A stretch of DNA of 64,000 bases from assembly GCF_001995175.1 (NCBI RefSeq), contig NZ_MUKN01000003.1:1-64000 (forward strand), given 5' to 3'. The position numbers were made by a program, and so were the translations under genes. The stretch is from Rathayibacter rhapontici (GTDB lineage Bacteria > Actinomycetota > Actinomycetes > Actinomycetales > Microbacteriaceae). Shown here piece after piece: positions 37,301 through 44,261 of this stretch. How positions within the stretch are numbered: position 1 is the first letter of the stretch; every line of letters begins with the position of its first letter. The notes under the pieces were generated by a model. The model was not told where the DNA came from. It ran no database searches and worked only from the letters and a program-made list of their open reading frames with translations.

Positions 37301-38479
37301 CGGTACGCGACGTACCTCACGCTGATCGCCCCCGACTCCCCGGAGGCGCAGGCGCTGATCCTCAAGGAGAAGCAGCAGCTGCGCACCGACGAGACGACGA
37401 TCGACTCGCTCACCTCGTTCGACAACAACAACAGCGAGGCCGACAAGAACTACAAGTACAACCGCTCGAGCGTCGGGACCTGGCGGGGAGAGGGCTACCG
37501 TGACGGCGAGCGCTCGCCCGAGGCGTGGTTCCAGTACGACATGATCGTCGACCCGACGCTGCCGAAGAACTACCTCGGCGTCCGCTACTACGGCGGCGAC
37601 GCGGGACGCACCTTCGACGTCCTCCTCAACGGCGTGAAGCTCAAGACCGAGGTGGTCTCGGGCGCGGCCGGATCGACGAACTGGTACATCCAGTACGACG
37701 AGATCCCCAAGGCGGTCCTCGACGGGATCGCCGCGCGGGACGGCTACAAGCGCGACCTCGCCGGCAACTACGTGCTCGACGCGAAGGGCCAGAAGGTGCC
37801 GGTCGTGACCGTGCGCTTCCAGGGCATCACCACGACCAGCAACGTCGGCGGCGTCTTCGGCGTCTACACGACCGAGTCGACCTCGTTCGGCACGAACGCC
37901 GAGCTCGCGAGGATGACGTCGGACGTCGGGACCCTCGCTCCGGCGCTGGCGACCGGAGTGCGCGACTACACGCTCACGGTGCCGGCCTCGACGACGAGCG
38001 TCTCGCTCGACCTCGACCCGGCCGTCGCGAGCGGACTGGTCCGCGTCGACGGCGTGCTGATCGACGACACCGAGCTGCGCACCGTGCGCCTGGCCGCGAC
38101 GGGGACCACGAACGTCGTGATCACCTCCGCCGCCCAGGACCACACGACGACGGCGACCTACCGCCTGGCCGTCGTGAGGGAGACCGCCCCCGCGCTGAAG
38201 ACCACCGTGACCACGTCGTCGCGCTGCGTCACCGGCAAGGTCGTGCTGACGGTGACCGCCCGCAACGACTCGACGGTCGCGACGGGCCTCACCATCGCCT
38301 CCTCGTTCGGGTCGAAGTCCTTCACGGGAGTCGCTCCGGGCAAGACGGTGACGCACGCGTTCACGACGCGGGCGGCGTCGATCGCCGCGGGCTCCGTGAC
38401 GGTCACAGCGACCGGGACGGTGAACGGCTCGCCCGTCACCGCCGCGACGCCGGCGACCTACACCGCGCGCACCTGCTGA
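34331..38479 (+). CDS. Secreted GH127/GH146-type beta-L-arabinofuranosidase with lectin and Ig-like domains
   Basis: 1382 aa: signal peptide 1-31; LamG-like domain 35-260; Ig-like 265-345; DUF1680/GH127-type (alpha/alpha)6 barrel plus beta domains 352-1000 (GGWERDSNVRFQGHFFGHY; LLRTEYGGMNE; SEGCNIYNMLKLSRALF; EFWCDHGSGIESF); a beta-sandwich 1030-1185; a cadherin-like domain 1190-1285; the shared C-terminal domain 1287-1382. GH127/146 enzymes remove beta-L-arabinofuranose from extensin or pectin side chains, using a zinc-bound catalytic Cys. Here Glu689, Cys691 and Cys758 match metal/catalytic positions, but the usual second Cys of the CC pair is Asp759. ATG 34331 has GAGAGG upstream. It is under operator site 4 and ends before a strong hairpin. 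Confidence 0.9.
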   Translation: MTTRRRTPIAVAAVMALTAGLLSVGAPANAAPSTSLDAKKVLELPFDGSVTDTSGRSTPTGMQKGAAGYAPGLSGQAFAFDGSNAVSLGTSAALQPADLTVSFWYNPSVAMTGEQVFTWNKTAYNSDGWYLTSEGDGTPLALSIGPSSGQPYKVAVESPRASFFPTNTWTHVVATYDKATKQVAFYRNGVKQSSAVKTAPSTSATGVLGSEGTSTKTIGFNGPQYNGAHLRGLLDEYVLYNGVATTTDVVTLTKAGNPSFDAAAVAKSDLDAVALPSSTVLDFPVPSTGAKGSTFSWTSSDPARIAIDGGNAVVTPPTGSTPSSVTLTGSASYGGSVPVTKTFTVQVLPEGLESSIYLLEAGLSDVDVEDPYLENGEKQTVEYLLSLDPERFLYSFYREAGLAPTTTSGYGGWERDSNVRFQGHFFGHYVSALSQAYSTAEDPTTKATLLAKLTASVDGLKKVQDAYALKDPSNAGYVSPFPVSYLPSGADGLLVPFYNLHKVVAGLLDAQKYAPRDVSAKALTVADGFGTWIRNWGGRQADPTLLLRTEYGGMNEALYKLFELTGKSEHKRAAEYFDERALFERLANNEDVLNGLHANTTIPKLIGALKRYTVFTDDPALYATLTDAEKADLGMYRRAAENFFRMVDETHTYANGGNSESEHFHAPGTLYQYATSGRTSGYGENSTSEGCNIYNMLKLSRALFQVTKDVKYADFYEDAYINGILASQNPETGMVTYFQPQTAGYAKVFGKEQDEFWCDHGSGIESFTKLGDSIYFEGERTVYVNLFRSSVLSSQASNLKLTQTADIPDTDTATYSIAGLDGGAVAEGTTVRLRIPSWVDGAPTLTVNGAARSIASITEGGYVVVPVAAGDTLTWKLPAKVTVSAETENANFAAFKYGPVLLATELNRNNVEASYPAGVLVQMGVADKTVNSNVVVADANAWKAGIRDNLVRLPDAVNNNGLETMRFGMKNVDAASAARVFEPYYSLHDARYATYLTLIAPDSPEAQALILKEKQQLRTDETTIDSLTSFDNNNSEADKNYKYNRSSVGTWRGEGYRDGERSPEAWFQYDMIVDPTLPKNYLGVRYYGGDAGRTFDVLLNGVKLKTEVVSGAAGSTNWYIQYDEIPKAVLDGIAARDGYKRDLAGNYVLDAKGQKVPVVTVRFQGITTTSNVGGVFGVYTTESTSFGTNAELARMTSDVGTLAPALATGVRDYTLTVPASTTSVSLDLDPAVASGLVRVDGVLIDDTELRTVRLAATGTTNVVITSAAQDHTTTATYRLAVVRETAPALKTTVTTSSRCVTGKVVLTVTARNDSTVATGLTIASSFGSKSFTGVAPGKTVTHAFTTRAASIAAGSVTVTATGTVNGSPVTAATPATYTARTC

Positions 38480-38496
38480 GCGCACGTGCCTGAGTG

Positions 38497-38533
38497 ACGG
38501 CGGCCGCCGGGGACCTCCTCCGGTGGCCGCCGT
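38497..38533 (+). terminator. Terminator of the GH127-type gene
   Basis: Stem of 14 bp (ACGGCGGCC plus GCCGG pairing with CCGGT plus GGCCGCCGT, one G-T pair), 9-nt loop, followed by TCTCGTG, 18 bp after the stop codon. It is related in sequence to the hairpin modules at 15085-15702. Confidence 0.7.
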
Positions 38534-38546
38534 TCTCGTGCGCCCT

Positions 38547-38605
38547 GCGAGATGCCACTCCGGTCCGCGCTCCTCGGCGTGTCGCGTCCCGAAGTGGCAT
38601 CTCGC
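38547..38605. repeat. 13-bp inverted repeat upstream of the molybdopterin enzyme
   Basis: GCGAGATGCCACT (38547-38559) and AGTGGCATCTCGC (38593-38605) are perfect complements with a 33-nt spacer. It may be a second terminator, a dispersed palindromic element, or a regulatory site of the oxidoreductase gene 109 bp downstream. Confidence 0.5.
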
Positions 38606-38713
38606 GAGAGGCGGCAGGCAGGAAGCGTTACCGAACCGTTACCGGATCGGGGTCCGCGCGACCAAACCAGGGGTACCCGGTGAACGGGCAGGTCAGGGGC
38701 GAAAACTGCACCT

Positions 38714-40294
38714 ATGAACGAGACAGCGGGACCCGTGCGCCAGAGGCGATTCCTCCTTCTCGCCGCCCTAGCGGGGGTGGTCACCGCCGGTGTCCTCCTC
38801 GCGGTCGCCGAGCTGATCGCCCTCGCCGTCGCCCGGACGGCCAGCCCCGTCCTCGCACTCGGCTCCTTCATCGTCGACATCGTGCCGCGGCCCCTCAAGG
38901 AGTTCGCGATCACGACGTTCGGCGAGAACGACAAGATCTTCCTGCTCGCCGGGATCGGCGTGGCGGTCCTCGTCGCCGCGGCGCTCGCCGGGGTGCTGCA
39001 GCTGATCCGGCCGCCGCTCGGGCAGCTCGTCCTCGTGCTCGCCGGCGTCCTCTCGATCGCCGCGATCGTCACGCGCGCCGGAGCGACTCCGCTCTCGGCC
39101 GTCCCGACCCTCGTCGGGCTCGTCGTCGCGATCATCGTGCTGCACCTGCTGACCTCGCGCCTGCGCCGCTGGCGCTCGGCACGGACGGCGGAGGCGCAGG
39201 GCCGGACCCCCGCGCACGCGCCCGGCCTCGAGCGCCGCGGCTTCCTCCGCGTGTCCCTGATCGCCGCCGTCGGCGCGATCGTCGTCGGCGCCGGAGCCCG
39301 CGTCGTCAGTGCGGCGACCTCCACCATCGCGGGGGTCCGCGAGGCGCTGCGCCTCCCGAGCCCGCGCACCACGATCACCGTGCCCGCCGGGGCCGAGCTG
39401 GACATCGACGGCCTCACCCCGCTGTTCACGCCCAACGCCGACTTCTACCGGGTCGACACCGCGCTGACCGTGCCGAGCATCGACCCCTCCACCTGGACCC
39501 TCACCATCACCGGCATGGTCGACCAGGAGGTCGTGCTGTCGTTCCAGGACCTGCTCGACATGGGCCTCGACGAGTACGGAGTGACGCTGACCTGCGTCTC
39601 GAACGAGGTCGGCGGTGGCCTGGTCGGCAACGCGAAGTGGCTCGGAGTCCCGATCCGCGACGTGCTCGCCCGCGCGGGCGTGCAGTCCGGGGCCGACATG
39701 GTCCTCTCGCGCAGCGTCGACGGCTACACCGCGAGCACGCCTCTCGGGGCCCTCACCGACGACGGGCGCGACGCGATCCTCGCCGTCGCCATGAACGGCG
39801 AACCGCTGCCGCTCGAGCACGGTTTCCCGGTGCGGATGGTCGTGCCCGGCCTCTACGGCTACGTCTCGGCGACGAAGTGGCTGACCGAGCTGAAGGTGAC
39901 CACCTTCGCCGCCGACGAGGCCTACTGGACCCCGCGCGGCTACTCCGCCGAGGCTCCGATCAAGATGTCGGCGCGCATCGACACCCCGCGCATCGACGCC
40001 GCGATCCCCGCCGGCCCGACGAAGATCGCCGGCATGGCGTGGGCGCAGACCGTCGGCATCGAGAAGGTCGAGGTCAGCATCGACGACGGCGACTGGCAGC
40101 CAGCCACCCTCTCGACCCCGGTCAACACCGACACCTGGGTGCAGTGGTACATCGACTGGCAGGCCGAGACCGGCTCGCACTACGTCGCCGTGCGGGCGAC
40201 GGACGCGGACGGCACCCTCCAGATCGAGGAGCGCGCCCCGATCGCCCCGAACGGCTCGTCCGGCTGGCAGCGCACCCTCGTCCGCGTCAGCTGA
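38714..40294 (+). CDS. Membrane-anchored molybdopterin-dependent oxidoreductase (sulfite oxidase family)
   Basis: 526 aa. The first about 160 residues form four transmembrane helices; another hydrophobic segment (SLIAAVGAIVVGAGARVVS) follows RRGFLR, resembling a Tat-type signal, at about 176-200. The catalytic Oxidored_molyb domain (about 230-405) has the molybdenum-ligand Cys in TLTCVSNEVGG and a GYTASTPL segment. The Mo-co dimerisation domain follows (about 425-525, KIAGMAWAQTVGIEKVEVSIDDG). It acts outside the membrane; the electron acceptor and substrate are unknown. The ATG at 38714 has no strong ribosome site. It is followed at once by repeat copy 1. Confidence 0.87.
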   Translation: MNETAGPVRQRRFLLLAALAGVVTAGVLLAVAELIALAVARTASPVLALGSFIVDIVPRPLKEFAITTFGENDKIFLLAGIGVAVLVAAALAGVLQLIRPPLGQLVLVLAGVLSIAAIVTRAGATPLSAVPTLVGLVVAIIVLHLLTSRLRRWRSARTAEAQGRTPAHAPGLERRGFLRVSLIAAVGAIVVGAGARVVSAATSTIAGVREALRLPSPRTTITVPAGAELDIDGLTPLFTPNADFYRVDTALTVPSIDPSTWTLTITGMVDQEVVLSFQDLLDMGLDEYGVTLTCVSNEVGGGLVGNAKWLGVPIRDVLARAGVQSGADMVLSRSVDGYTASTPLGALTDDGRDAILAVAMNGEPLPLEHGFPVRMVVPGLYGYVSATKWLTELKVTTFAADEAYWTPRGYSAEAPIKMSARIDTPRIDAAIPAGPTKIAGMAWAQTVGIEKVEVSIDDGDWQPATLSTPVNTDTWVQWYIDWQAETGSHYVAVRATDADGTLQIEERAPIAPNGSSGWQRTLVRVS

Positions 40295-40320
40295 CCCGCT
40301 CGCACCGCTCCCGCGTGCGG

Positions 40321-40483
40321 AACCTCGGTCAGGAGTGGGTGTCGGCCACGATCGTGGCTGAGCCCCACTCCCGGCCGAGGTTCTGCGCGGGCGGTGCTGC
40401 AGGAGTCCGGCGACGGACCCGCGCCAGCAGGGCTGATCGGGCCGGTCCGGCGATTCCGCGCGACTCGTCCCTGTCACCCTTCG
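40321..40483. repeat. Direct repeat, copy 1, at the end of the PDDEXK gene
   Basis: About 163 bp similar to 42500-42663; about 50 bases in the middle (from TCGGCCACGATCGTGGCTGA to TTCTGCGCGGG) are identical. Within it AACCTCGG and CCGAGGTT form hairpin arms around the palindrome CCACGATCGTGG. The right end (TCACCCTTCG) includes the stop codon of the nuclease gene. Confidence 0.75.
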
Positions 40484-41538
40484 CCCCGCGGACCCGGGTC
40501 GGGACGAGCGGCGTGCACGTCGCTCCGAGAGGGGTGAGTGAAGGCGTGGAGGATCGACTCCTCGTCGGGGAGAGCGGCTCGAGTGTCCTCGGCGAGTTCG
40601 TAGCGGCTCACGGCGACAGGCTGAGTCGTGGAGGCGACGGCGTAGCGGACGACGGCGTCGTTCTTGCCGGGGACGACGAGGATGCCGATCGTTGCTCGGT
40701 GCGCGCCGCGGATGCGAAGTCGGTCCTCGACGAGGGCGACGTAGAAGCCGAGCTGACCGGCGTCTCTCGGGTCGAACTTCCTCGTCTTCAGCTCGACCAC
40801 GATGTAGCGGAGCTGTTCGACGTGGAAGAACAGGAGGTCGATGAAGAAGTCGTCGCCCTCGACGTCGAAGTGCACTTGCCGACCGACGAAAGCGAACCCG
40901 GGACCGAGCTCCCGAAGAGTCTCTGCGATCCTGCCGACCATGCGGTCCTCGAGTTCGCGCTCCGTCGCATCAGCGTCGACAGCGAGGAAGTCGAGGGCGT
41001 ACGGGTCGCGGGTGATCTGCTGCGCGAGTTCGGAGTCGCCGTGCGCGAGAACGCCGGTGTAGTTGCTCGGTGCGGCAGCCTCGCGCTCGTGCAGGCGCGT
41101 GCTGATCTGGTGTGCCAGGACCGGTCGGCTCCACCCGTGCACGACGTCCTTCGCGGCGTACCAGTCCCGCAGCTCCTGATCCTCGAGCTTGTCGAGCAGC
41201 TCGATGATGTGGCCCCAGGGCAATTGTCCAACGGGTCGTTGAACGATCGAGCGCTTGTCGGGCCAGGCTGCTGCGAAGCGTCTCATGGAGAAGAGGTTCG
41301 TGCGCGAGAACCCCTTCATGGAGGGGAACTCGGCGCGCAGGTCGTCGGCAAGCCGTTCGAGAACGCCGCTGCCCCACGGCTGGTGCCGCTGCCGCTCGAG
41401 AATGGTCGAGCCGATCTGCCACCAGAGCAGCAGGAGTTCGGTGTTGACCTTGCGCTGCGCCTGGAACCGCGCCGCGTGCACATGCCGTTTCACCTCCTCC
41501 AGAGTCGATCCGTAGTCGCTCGGAACCACTGCCGCCAT
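40474..41538 (-). CDS. PDDEXK nuclease-domain protein, DUF1016 (YhcG-like)
   Basis: 354 aa. The N-terminal DUF1016 helical domain (AQRKVNTELLLLWWQIGSTILERQ, ...GSGVLERLADDLRAEFP, FSRTNLFSMRRFAAAWP) is followed by the C-terminal YhcG nuclease domain with the PD-(D/E)xK core: GDDFFIDLLFFHVEQLRY, then VVELKTRKFDPRDAGQLGFY. Both catalytic elements look intact. The family is found with mobile DNA and restriction-type loci, and its role is not well known. ATG at 41538 preferred. Base use is a little less G/C-biased than its neighbours, and it is bracketed by two copies of a 163-bp repeat, which together suggest transfer as a cassette. Confidence 0.86.
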   Translation of the reverse strand: MAAVVPSDYGSTLEEVKRHVHAARFQAQRKVNTELLLLWWQIGSTILERQRHQPWGSGVLERLADDLRAEFPSMKGFSRTNLFSMRRFAAAWPDKRSIVQRPVGQLPWGHIIELLDKLEDQELRDWYAAKDVVHGWSRPVLAHQISTRLHEREAAAPSNYTGVLAHGDSELAQQITRDPYALDFLAVDADATERELEDRMVGRIAETLRELGPGFAFVGRQVHFDVEGDDFFIDLLFFHVEQLRYIVVELKTRKFDPRDAGQLGFYVALVEDRLRIRGAHRATIGILVVPGKNDAVVRYAVASTTQPVAVSRYELAEDTRAALPDEESILHAFTHPSRSDVHAARPDPGPRGEG

Positions 41539-41773
41539 ATCGCACACTGCTCTCGGGTCTCCTGCTGAAGCCCGTGCCGGCGGCCGCGCCGAGCACGCTG
41601 CCGGCCACCGGGGGCCTGGTGGTGAGGGTGCCGGCAGCTCGCGAGCGGGTGTCGTGGTCGATGCGGGTTCTGGGGAGAGCGGGGAGTGTCGCCGTGATGT
41701 GCAGGAACCGACTGCGGACGATCGAGGGTTCGGAGGCCGCGCCGCAGCGGGACGGCACTGGCACGATGGGGCG

Positions 41774-42484
41774 GTGAACGAGACGGATGCGATCGCGCGG
41801 GCGACGCGACTCTGGGTGTCCGGGCGACGCGCTGAGGCGTTGGAGCTGCTCAAGACCCGCGTCCGACGTGCGCCTGACGAGTCAGCGGCACGGCGGGTAC
41901 TCATCGCGTTCTACCGCGAACTCGGAGCTCCGGACCAGGCCGGGCGCTGGTCCCTCGCTCTGGACGGCGAGGCGACTCCGCTCGAGCGCGACCGAGCGGC
42001 CCGTCTCGTAGCGGCCTCCCGCGTCTCGGCGTCCGATCTTCCTGAGTTCCTCGCGCTGCCGACCGGTGACCTGCCCGCCGCGGTCGTCCGGCTGCTGCCG
42101 GACATCGAGCGGTACCGCGTCCGCTTCCGGCTCTCGGCCGAGGAGCGCCTGCACCTCGCCCTGCCCGCGGAGGACTGGCGCGACGCGGTCGCACTCACCG
42201 GGTGGTCCGTGTCGAGCGCGATCTTCGTGCTCGCCGTGCTCGTGAGCTGGGCGGGGGCTCTGCTGGGCACGGCGATGACGGATGCCGCGCGCTGGGCGTC
42301 GGTCGCGTCCCTCGCGTGCCTGGCGATCGCGTGCGGGTTCTCGGGCTGGTCCGCTGCGCGCCGGCGCCGACGCACTGGCTTCGCCTGGGGTGCGGGCGCC
42401 GTCGTGCTCGCCGCCTCTGTCGCCCGCTTCACCGGGATGGGGATCGACGGCGGCGGGATCATCCGCTTCAGCTGGGAGCGATGA
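41774..42484 (+). CDS. DUF6584-like protein with three C-terminal transmembrane helices
   Basis: 236 aa. The N-terminal half is helical and repeat-like (ARATRLWVSGRRAEALELLKTRVRRAPDES..., then LIAFYRELGAPDQAGRWSLAL), the pattern of DUF6584 proteins. The C-terminal part has about three hydrophobic segments (SSAIFVLAVLVSWAGALLG; SVASLACLAIACGFSGW; AGAVVLAASVARF). The GTG start at 41774 is weakly supported. It is divergent from the PDDEXK gene and ends 15 bp before repeat copy 2, so it is the second gene of the possible cassette. Confidence 0.68.
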   Translation: MNETDAIARATRLWVSGRRAEALELLKTRVRRAPDESAARRVLIAFYRELGAPDQAGRWSLALDGEATPLERDRAARLVAASRVSASDLPEFLALPTGDLPAAVVRLLPDIERYRVRFRLSAEERLHLALPAEDWRDAVALTGWSVSSAIFVLAVLVSWAGALLGTAMTDAARWASVASLACLAIACGFSGWSAARRRRRTGFAWGAGAVVLAASVARFTGMGIDGGGIIRFSWER

Positions 42485-42499
42485 CGCATCCGGCAGCGC

Positions 42500-42663
42500 A
42501 ACCTCGGCTGAGCGCGGGCGTCGGCCACGATCGTGGCTGAGCCCCACTCCCGGCCGAGGTTCTGCGCGGGCCGCGCTGCAGGAGGGCGGCGTCGGGCCTG
42601 CACGAATAAGGCTCACCGGCCCGATCCCGCGAATCTCGCGCGGATCGGCCCTCTCACCCTTCG
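42500..42663. repeat. Direct repeat, copy 2
   Basis: Same orientation as 40321-40483, 2179 bp away, with the same identical core of about 50 bases and the same TCACCCTTCG end. Here it lies in the gap between the DUF6584-like gene and the monooxygenase. Confidence 0.75.
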
Positions 42664-42683
42664 TTCTGCTGCCCGAGGTGTCA

Positions 42684-42750
42684 GCAACCGAGGTCGGGAG
42701 CGGGCTCCACGGCCGATCCGGCACGCGGTGCCGCTCCCGACCTCGGTTGC
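42684..42750 (-). terminator. Terminator of the monooxygenase gene, 20-bp stem
   Basis: GCAACCGAGGTCGGGAGCGG (42684-42703) pairs perfectly with 42731-42750 across a 27-nt spacer, 8 bp past the monooxygenase stop. The ACCTCGG arms resemble those of the adjacent direct repeat. Confidence 0.65.
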
Positions 42751-42758
42751 GGACAGGG

Positions 42759-44168
42759 CTACTCGGCGGCAGCCGACTCCGCCGGGCGGAAGGACGCCGC
42801 GTGGTGCTCCGGCGCCAGGTGCGGCCCCGTGCCCAGCATCCGCTCGCGGAACGTCGCGCCGACCGGCTCCGGGTCGAGGCGCCCTCGCCGGCGGAGCTCC
42901 GGCTGCACGAGGGTCACGAAGTCCGAGAGCGACGCGATCCCGAACACCGCCTCGAGCATGATGCCGTCGAGGTCGGTCTCGTCCATCATCCGCTCGAGCT
43001 CATCGGCCACCTCGGTGGGGGAGCCGGTCACCGCGAAGCCGCGGGTGCCCTTGCCCTTCAGCTCGTCGAGGATCTCGCGCACCGTCGGCGCCGTGCCGTC
43101 CGGGCGGCGGAGGAACCGCTCGATGTTGCTCGTTCCCATCTGCCCCGCCTGGTCGTCGAGCACGAGCTGCTCGGCGAGCGTGCGGTCGGGGTCGTACTGC
43201 AGCAGGTCCACGCCCGTGTTCCCCGCGTAGTAGTGCGCCGCCAGCTCGTCGGTCTGCAGGGCGTCGAACTCGGCCCGGAGCCGCGCCGCGTCCTCCGAGG
43301 TCTCGCCGACCACGACCGTCACGCCCACCATCACCTTGAGCGACGCCGGGTCGCGACCGTTCTCGGCCGCGCGGCGCCGGATGTCCGCGATGTCCGACGC
43401 CACCTTCGCGTACGTCGATCCCTGCACGAACACGCACTCCGCGTTCTTCGCCGCGAACGCCCGGCCGACGGGAGAGGTGCCCGCCTGGAACAGCAGGGGA
43501 GAGCGCTGCGGCGACGGCGGCAGCGTGTGGTACCCCTCTGAGCGGTAGAACTCGCCCTCGAACGACACCGGACGGATCCGCGCCGGATCCGCGAAGACCC
43601 CGTTCTCGTGGTCGAGCACGATGACGTCGTCGTCGAGCCCGCCCTCCCAGAACGAGTAGGTCACGTCGACGTACTCCTGCGCCGCCCGGTACCGCTCGTC
43701 GTGCGGCACCATCGGCTGGCCGAGCATCGCGGCCATGGTGTTCTGCGAGGCGCCGGTGACGATGTTCCAGCCGATGCGGCCCCGGGTCACGTGGTCCAGC
43801 GTCGAGAACTTGCGCACCGCGTGCAGCGGGTGGTCGGCTCCCGTGGTCGACGTGACCACGAAGTTCAGCCGCTCCGTCACGACAGCGAGGGCGGGGATGA
43901 TGTACGCCCCGTCGAGCGCGAAGGTCATGCCCGCCTCGATCAGCGTCGTCGAGAGCTCGCCGCGGCGGGAGGAGTAGCCGAACGAGCCGCCCGCGAAGAA
44001 GAGGAAGTCGAAGCCGGCGTCGTCGAGCAGCCGCGCCATGCGCATCCAGTACCCGATGTCGCGGAAGTCGCCGTCGCGGCTGCGCTCGTGCGACCAGCTG
44101 ATGGTGCCGCCGACGTGCGGCGTCCCCGCTTCGAACACTCCCAGAACGATCCTCTTCGGCACGCGCAT
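42759..44168 (-). CDS. LLM-class flavin-dependent monooxygenase (NtaA/SnaA/DszA type)
   Basis: 469 aa with the hallmarks of the NtaA/DszA branch of luciferase-like monooxygenases: early HVGGTISWSH segment, MARLLDDAGFDFLFFA, TTGADHPLHAVRKFSTLDHVTRGRIGWNIVTGA, and SPLLFQAGTSPVGRAFAAKNAECVF. It oxidises small organic molecules using reduced FMN supplied by a separate reductase; the substrate is not readable. No reductase gene is adjacent. The ATG at 44168 has a dyad (TGAACC...GGTTCA) 54 bp upstream. Confidence 0.88.
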   Translation of the reverse strand: MRVPKRIVLGVFEAGTPHVGGTISWSHERSRDGDFRDIGYWMRMARLLDDAGFDFLFFAGGSFGYSSRRGELSTTLIEAGMTFALDGAYIIPALAVVTERLNFVVTSTTGADHPLHAVRKFSTLDHVTRGRIGWNIVTGASQNTMAAMLGQPMVPHDERYRAAQEYVDVTYSFWEGGLDDDVIVLDHENGVFADPARIRPVSFEGEFYRSEGYHTLPPSPQRSPLLFQAGTSPVGRAFAAKNAECVFVQGSTYAKVASDIADIRRRAAENGRDPASLKVMVGVTVVVGETSEDAARLRAEFDALQTDELAAHYYAGNTGVDLLQYDPDRTLAEQLVLDDQAGQMGTSNIERFLRRPDGTAPTVREILDELKGKGTRGFAVTGSPTEVADELERMMDETDLDGIMLEAVFGIASLSDFVTLVQPELRRRGRLDPEPVGATFRERMLGTGPHLAPEHHAASFRPAESAAAE

Positions 44169-44221
44169 CCCTCTCGTCGAGTACGGCGATCGCCGCCCGC
44201 CCCGAGGGACGAGCGGCGATC

Positions 44222-44237
44222 TGAACCAATCGGTTCA
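44222..44237 (-). promoter_or_regulatory. Dyad upstream of the monooxygenase gene
   Basis: TGAACCAATCGGTTCA: 6-bp arms with a 4-bp centre, in the 93-bp gap between the GH2 stop and the monooxygenase start. It fits a TetR- or MarR-type operator; no adjacent regulator is evident. Confidence 0.4.
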
Positions 44238-44261
44238 CCGTAGCGGAGGCAGCGCCCCGCG

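Noticed and set aside
885-38479. LPXTG sorting signals on the secreted glycosidases
   Set aside because: The C-termini end in the shared Cys domain without LPXTG, hydrophobic helix or positive tail.
34241-38485. Open frame of about 1400 codons antisense to the GH127-type gene
   Set aside because: Composition is that of a shadow frame (R, G, V, D-rich, no domain), while the sense frame has clear domains and a signal peptide.
41539-41904. N-terminal extension of the PDDEXK protein to 476 residues
   Set aside because: The added 122 residues are Arg/Ser/Pro-rich, overlap the divergent gene and have no DUF1016 character; ATG 41538 begins the family domain.
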